A stretch of DNA of 64,000 nt from assembly GCA_913776825.1 (NCBI GenBank), contig CAJYPV010000027.1, positions 62,001 through 126,000 of the forward strand, read 5' to 3'. This document shows positions 60,694 through 64,000 of the stretch, piece after piece. The position numbers and the translations under genes were made by a program. The notes beneath the pieces were generated by a model. It made no database searches, was not told the origin of the DNA, and saw nothing but the letters and a program-made list of their open reading frames with translations. Origin of the DNA: Burkholderiaceae bacterium. Its GTDB lineage: Bacteria > Pseudomonadota > Gammaproteobacteria > Burkholderiales > Burkholderiaceae_C. Position 1 is the stretch's first letter. Each line of letters starts with the position of its first letter.

Positions 60694-61812
60694 ATGGACA
60701 ACCTGCACGCTCCCGTCATCCTCGACATCGCCGGCACATCGCTCAACGCTGACGACCGCCGCCGCCTGGCCCATCCGCTCACTGGCGGGATGATCCTGTT
60801 CGCCCGCCATTTCGAGCATCGCGCGCAACTGACGGCGCTGTGCGCCGAAGCCAAGGCGATCCGTCCGGACCTGCTGATCGCGGTCGACCAAGAGGGCGGA
60901 CGGGTGCAGCGCTTCCGCACCGATGGCTTCACCGCGCTGCCGGCCATGCGCACGCTGGGCGAGTTGTGGATGGAGGATGCGATGCGCGCCGTGCAGGCCG
61001 CGACCGCGACCGGCCTCGTGCTGGCGCTGGAGTTGCGCGCCTGCGGTGTGGATTTCAGCTTCGCGCCGGTGCTGGATCTGGACCATGCGGAAGAGGCCGC
61101 GTCCGGCGGCGGCGCGCTCGGCGGCGCGGCGTCGGGCCAGTCGCGCAGCCAGGTGATCGGGTCGCGCAGCTTCCATCGCGATCCGCGCGTGGTCAGTCTG
61201 CTCGGCCAAAGCCTGATTCAGGGCCTGGCGCTGGCCGGCATGGGCAGTTGCGGCAAGCATTTCCCTGGCCATGGCTTCGTTAGCGCGGATTCGCATCATG
61301 AGGTGCCGGTGGACAGCCGCAGCCTGAAGGCGATCCTCGCCGAGGATGCGCGTCCGTTCGAATGGCTGAGCCTGAGCCTGTCGGCCGTGATGCCGGCGCA
61401 TGTGGTCTATCGCAAGGTCGACAGCCGTCCCGCCGGCTTCAGCCGCCGCTGGTTGCAGGACATCCTGCGCGAGCGCCTGGGCTTCGCCGGCGCCGTGTTC
61501 AGTGATGACCTCGGCATGGCGGGCGCCCGCATGATCGAAGGCCGTCCGGTGGGCTTCACCGAAGCGGCGCTCGCCGCGCTGGACGCAGGCTGCGATCTGG
61601 TGCTGCTGTGCAATCAGAGCCAGGAAGACAACGGTCGCGCCATCGACGAGTTGCTGGACGGCCTCGCTGCCGCGCAGGCCCGTGGCGACTGGACCCCGGC
61701 CATCGACAGCGAAGCCCGTCGCGCTGCCTTGGTGCCGCAATCGGCGCCGCTGACGTGGGATGAGCTGATGCTGGCGCCGCGCTATCTGGAGGCGCTGGCG
61801 CGCTTGCCTTGA
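60694..61812 (+). CDS. nagZ: Beta-N-acetylhexosaminidase NagZ, GH3, with Gly/Ser insert
   Basis: The 372-residue cytoplasmic enzyme removes GlcNAc from muropeptides in peptidoglycan recycling. IAVDQEGGRVQRFR, the mobile KHFPGHG (188-194) with the catalytic His, DSHHEVP, and SDDLGMAGA with the nucleophilic Asp are all present. Between FAPVLDLDHA and VIGSRSFHRDP lie about 20 extra Gly/Ser/Ala residues (132-152) not in usual NagZ proteins. The enzyme should still fold since flanks are intact. The 130-base gap upstream has no promoter I can recognise. Confidence 0.95.
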   Translation: MDNLHAPVILDIAGTSLNADDRRRLAHPLTGGMILFARHFEHRAQLTALCAEAKAIRPDLLIAVDQEGGRVQRFRTDGFTALPAMRTLGELWMEDAMRAVQAATATGLVLALELRACGVDFSFAPVLDLDHAEEAASGGGALGGAASGQSRSQVIGSRSFHRDPRVVSLLGQSLIQGLALAGMGSCGKHFPGHGFVSADSHHEVPVDSRSLKAILAEDARPFEWLSLSLSAVMPAHVVYRKVDSRPAGFSRRWLQDILRERLGFAGAVFSDDLGMAGARMIEGRPVGFTEAALAALDAGCDLVLLCNQSQEDNGRAIDELLDGLAAAQARGDWTPAIDSEARRAALVPQSAPLTWDELMLAPRYLEALARLP

Positions 61813-61876
61813 ATGACCTGACGGCCGGCGGCGCGGTGCTCGCGCTGCTGGCGATCCTCTCGACGCGACTCGCACC

Positions 61877-62758
61877 ATGAACGAGGAAGCCAACGATCGC
61901 CCCGACAGCGCTGGTGCCGGCCATGCAGCGGACCGTCGGCCCGCACATGGGCTGCTTCATGAGCCGGGCCAGGCGCCTCAGCCCGCGCCCGATGACGATC
62001 TCAACGCGGTGTCCGTGGCCACCTTCGACCGGCATGCCGGCCGGTATGCCGAGAAGTATTTCGGCCTGCACGACTATGACGAGCTCTACCGCTGGCTGCT
62101 GCCACCTCTGCCGAGCGGCGGCCGATTTCTCGACCTCGCTTGCGGTCCCGGCAATGTGAGCGCCTTCGTGGCGCAGCAGCGGCCGGATGTGCAGATCGTC
62201 GGCATCGATCGGTCGCCCAACATGGTGCGCGAAGCTCAGACGCGCGTGCCTGGCGGCCACTTTCTGGTGGCCGACTGCCGCGCGCTGGGGACATGGACGG
62301 CGTGGCCGAGTACCGACCTCCAGCGGCCGGACGGCGACACCGCCACGACCTGCGGCGACGGAGGCCGGGCGCCCGGGCCCGCGTCTACTCTTGTGACCGA
62401 TCACAGCGAGGCGCCAGGTTCCGTTCTGTCGTCCGGGCTTTTCGACGCGGCCGCGTTCAGCTTCGGCCTGAGCTATCTGGATGACGACGGCGCCCGGTCG
62501 TGCCTGGCCGGGCTGCACCGCTGGCTGGCGCCCGGTGGCGTGCTGCTGCTGACGTCGATCACCGGAGCGACCGACGCGCATCGGATCGACCGATCCCCCA
62601 GCGGCGACCGGATGTTCACTGCCTGGCGCACCCCCGCGCGCATCGTCGAGCTGATGACAGCGGCGGGCTTCGAGGTCCTGTCGCGGCGCGATCTGCCCAG
62701 CCCGGCGAATGCGTCGGTCGCGTCACGCGATCTGGCTTTGCTGACCGCTCGTCGCTGA
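61877..62758 (+). CDS. Class I SAM-dependent methyltransferase with low-complexity insert
   Basis: The protein has 293 residues. FLDLACGPGNVS (85-96) is motif I, and VGIDRSPNMVREA (108-120) motif II. A Ser/Thr/Gly/Pro-rich stretch (about 140-187) separates the motif around VADCRAL from FDAAAFSFGLSYLDDD, where other members have a short loop. The first 40 residues are also low-complexity. The substrate is unknown. The codon bias matches the neighbours. Confidence 0.78.
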   Translation: MNEEANDRPDSAGAGHAADRRPAHGLLHEPGQAPQPAPDDDLNAVSVATFDRHAGRYAEKYFGLHDYDELYRWLLPPLPSGGRFLDLACGPGNVSAFVAQQRPDVQIVGIDRSPNMVREAQTRVPGGHFLVADCRALGTWTAWPSTDLQRPDGDTATTCGDGGRAPGPASTLVTDHSEAPGSVLSSGLFDAAAFSFGLSYLDDDGARSCLAGLHRWLAPGGVLLLTSITGATDAHRIDRSPSGDRMFTAWRTPARIVELMTAAGFEVLSRRDLPSPANASVASRDLALLTARR

Positions 62759-62917
62759 CGTGCGGATCTCGCCATGTGATGGCGACGGGCCCATGCAAAA
62801 TCGCGCCCCGCAAGCGCGTCGGAGCGGTGGACGCCTGCATCTCGAAGAAGAACGACGAGTCACCGCTGCGGCCACCCGGTCGCGCGGTCATCAAGCACAT
62901 CTGGGAGGACGGGCGTC

Positions 62918-63511
62918 ATGGACAGCTCGCTGTGGAGACCGATCATTCAATGGACCGTCTGGGCCATCGTGATGGCGCTGGTGCTGGGTTGGGTCCGGCG
63001 CAGCCGAGCGGCCGCCAACAAGCTCGGCGATAGCCGTGCACCCGGTCGCATGGTGTTGCCCAACACGATGCTGATCCTGGGCATCGTCGGCGTGGTCCTG
63101 TTCACCGGCTGCATCGTGGGCGCGTCGGTGTCGGCGCGCCGGGACGATGCGGCGACCGCCGCGCTGCCGATCTTTCTGGCCCTGGCGATGCTGTCGCTCT
63201 GGGTGCTGCTCGAGTGTCTGATGGACCGTCACGAGGTGTCGGACCGCGGCCTGACCTATCGCCGCACGGTGCGCAGTAACGGGCATGCGGCCTGGTCCGA
63301 GGTCCAGCGGGTCGAGTATTCCGACTTCATGAAGTGGTGGGTCGTGCGCCTGCGCGATGGCGAGACCATTCGGATCAGCGCGCTGCACACCGGCCAGGCA
63401 GAGTTCGCGCGGCAGGTGCTGCAGCACGCCGACGAGGCGGTCACCGATCCCCACACCGCCGAGCTGCTGGCCGACGCCTGCGACGGCCGACTGCCGCAAC
63501 TGGGCTTCTGA
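62918..63511 (+). CDS. Small membrane protein, function unknown
   Basis: The protein has 197 residues with three hydrophobic segments (about 10-25, 46-68 and 80-100), then a cytoplasmic part (about 105-175) with alternating strands, such as HEVSDRGLTYRRTVRSNGH and WWVVRLRDGETIRIS. This resembles the bacterial PH-like domain of membrane proteins, at low confidence. A GGGAGG site precedes the ATG. No functional prediction is justified. Confidence 0.7.
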   Translation: MDSSLWRPIIQWTVWAIVMALVLGWVRRSRAAANKLGDSRAPGRMVLPNTMLILGIVGVVLFTGCIVGASVSARRDDAATAALPIFLALAMLSLWVLLECLMDRHEVSDRGLTYRRTVRSNGHAAWSEVQRVEYSDFMKWWVVRLRDGETIRISALHTGQAEFARQVLQHADEAVTDPHTAELLADACDGRLPQLGF

Positions 63512-63652
63512 GCGGGCGCTCGATCACGTCGACCCGGCATCGCTCGGCGATGTTCCGGCGCCTCACGGGCCTGGACGTCATCGTCATGATGACCAGCCGC
63601 GGCATCGCTTGAAGGCGATGTGCGCGCGTCAATGAGTCGACGGGGCGCCGGT

Positions 63653-64000
63653 TCAGCGCGTGGGCGTGTCGCTGGCGTCCGATCCGCCTGATGCCGCCGC
63701 CATCCGGGCGAACCAGGCGGACTGCCCCGTCTTGTTCAGCTGATACCAAGCGTCGAGCACCTTGTCGTCATAGATGCCCAGCGACTGAAAGATCACTCGC
63801 GCGAAGTCCAGCGACGACATCCCGCCAGCGGTGATCAGCCCGCGATCTTCGACGACCGGTTCATCCACATACCGATCGCCGCCGGCATAGCCCGTGCCCT
63901 TCAGGTAGCTGGCCGCATTGCTGGTGTGGCGGCGATCATCCAGCACGCCCAGCCTGGCCAGCCCCGCGGTGGCGCCGCAGATGGCCGCCACCCGGCCGCC
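63653..64000 (-). CDS. DJ-1/PfpI family protein, C-terminal part, cut by window end
   Basis: The frame stays open to the right edge, so the N-terminal part is missing. The visible 115 residues begin with GGRVAAICGATAGLARLG, the nucleophile-elbow of the DJ-1/PfpI family with Cys in AICGAT, followed by TSNAASYLKGTGYAGGD and GGMSSLDFARVI. Members are glutamine-amidotransferase-like enzymes, chaperones or transcription regulators. A precise role cannot be given from half the protein. Confidence 0.8.
   Translation of the reverse strand, partial: GGRVAAICGATAGLARLGVLDDRRHTSNAASYLKGTGYAGGDRYVDEPVVEDRGLITAGGMSSLDFARVIFQSLGIYDDKVLDAWYQLNKTGQSAWFARMAAASGGSDASDTPTR

Noticed and set aside
63603..63620. 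CATCGC/GCGATG inverted repeat between convergent genes as terminator
   Set aside because: Only six base pairs and no T-run on either strand.

Overview
The window is chromosomal DNA from a high-G+C betaproteobacterium, most likely order Burkholderiales (Roseateles/Mitsuaria/Rubrivivax-like). The reasons are the very strong G/C bias at third codon positions, a DUF4148 secreted protein, the ubiH-family/dsbC pair, and the conserved betaproteobacterial blocks yceD-rpmF-plsX-fabHDG-acpP-fabF and mucD-lepA-lepB-rnc-era-recO-pdxJ-acpS-nagZ. The genus is an inference; there is no rRNA gene to fix it. I see no tRNA, rRNA, CRISPR array, insertion sequence or phage gene.

Layout. (1) 1-7.8 kb holds housekeeping genes: the end of a UbiH-type monooxygenase, a DsbC-type isomerase, a DUF3429 membrane protein, an M61 peptidase with a PDZ domain, a DUF3108 protein, an enoyl-CoA hydratase, a small DUF4148 protein and, on the minus strand, lysS. 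(2) 8.0-39.5 kb is one large cell-surface polysaccharide locus. Its plus-strand part (7997-32133) is an almost gapless run, mostly with ATGA or GTGA overlaps: a wlbABC-like amino-uronic acid pathway, aminotransferases, hexapeptide acyltransferases, many glycosyltransferases, two flippases, a monotopic phosphoglycosyl transferase, a WbpM/PglF-type dehydratase, a WxcM/FdtB pair for 3-amino-3,6-dideoxyhexose, and a probable EpsG/Wzy polymerase. Its minus-strand part (38274 back to 32161) is one tight operon: wza-like export protein, wzz-like co-polymerase, then a stand-alone acyl carrier protein, an SDR reductase, a short ANL-type acid-activating enzyme and a GNAT acyltransferase. A WecA-type initiating transferase (38418-39545) diverges from it.

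(3) 39.7-43.9 kb: rhlE, a tetrapyrrole-methylase-fold methyltransferase, a Maf pyrophosphatase, yceD and rpmF. (4) 44.3-50.0 kb: the fatty-acid operon plsX-fabH-fabD-fabG-acpP-fabF. (5) 50.1-61.8 kb: a YgfX-like protein, a DegP/MucD protease, a structured 579-bp intergenic region, lepA, lepB, a DUF4845 protein, rnc, era with a long acidic N-terminus, recO, pdxJ, a GNAT protein, acpS and nagZ. The rpoE-rseA-rseB genes usual just before mucD in relatives are missing. (6) 61.9-64 kb: a methyltransferase, a small membrane protein and the end of a DJ-1/PfpI protein on the minus strand.

How the genes work together. The polysaccharide locus has the parts for a Wzx/Wzy-dependent glycan made of rare N-acylated amino sugars. 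Precursor enzymes make UDP-GlcNAc3NAcA-like and dTDP-3-acylamido-3,6-dideoxyhexose-like donors, one of two initiating transferases starts on undecaprenyl phosphate, glycosyltransferases extend, flippases export the unit, the EpsG-like protein polymerises, and Wzz/Wza-like proteins set length and export. The most unusual part is the ACP-SDR-ANL-GNAT cassette. I interpret it as a dedicated route that loads an organic acid on its own carrier protein, reduces it and transfers it to an amino sugar. Other items worth a second look are a probable two-hairpin small RNA and DnaA-box-like sites upstream of lepA, an intrinsic terminator inside the YgfX-like reading frame, and low-complexity in-frame insertions in four unrelated proteins.
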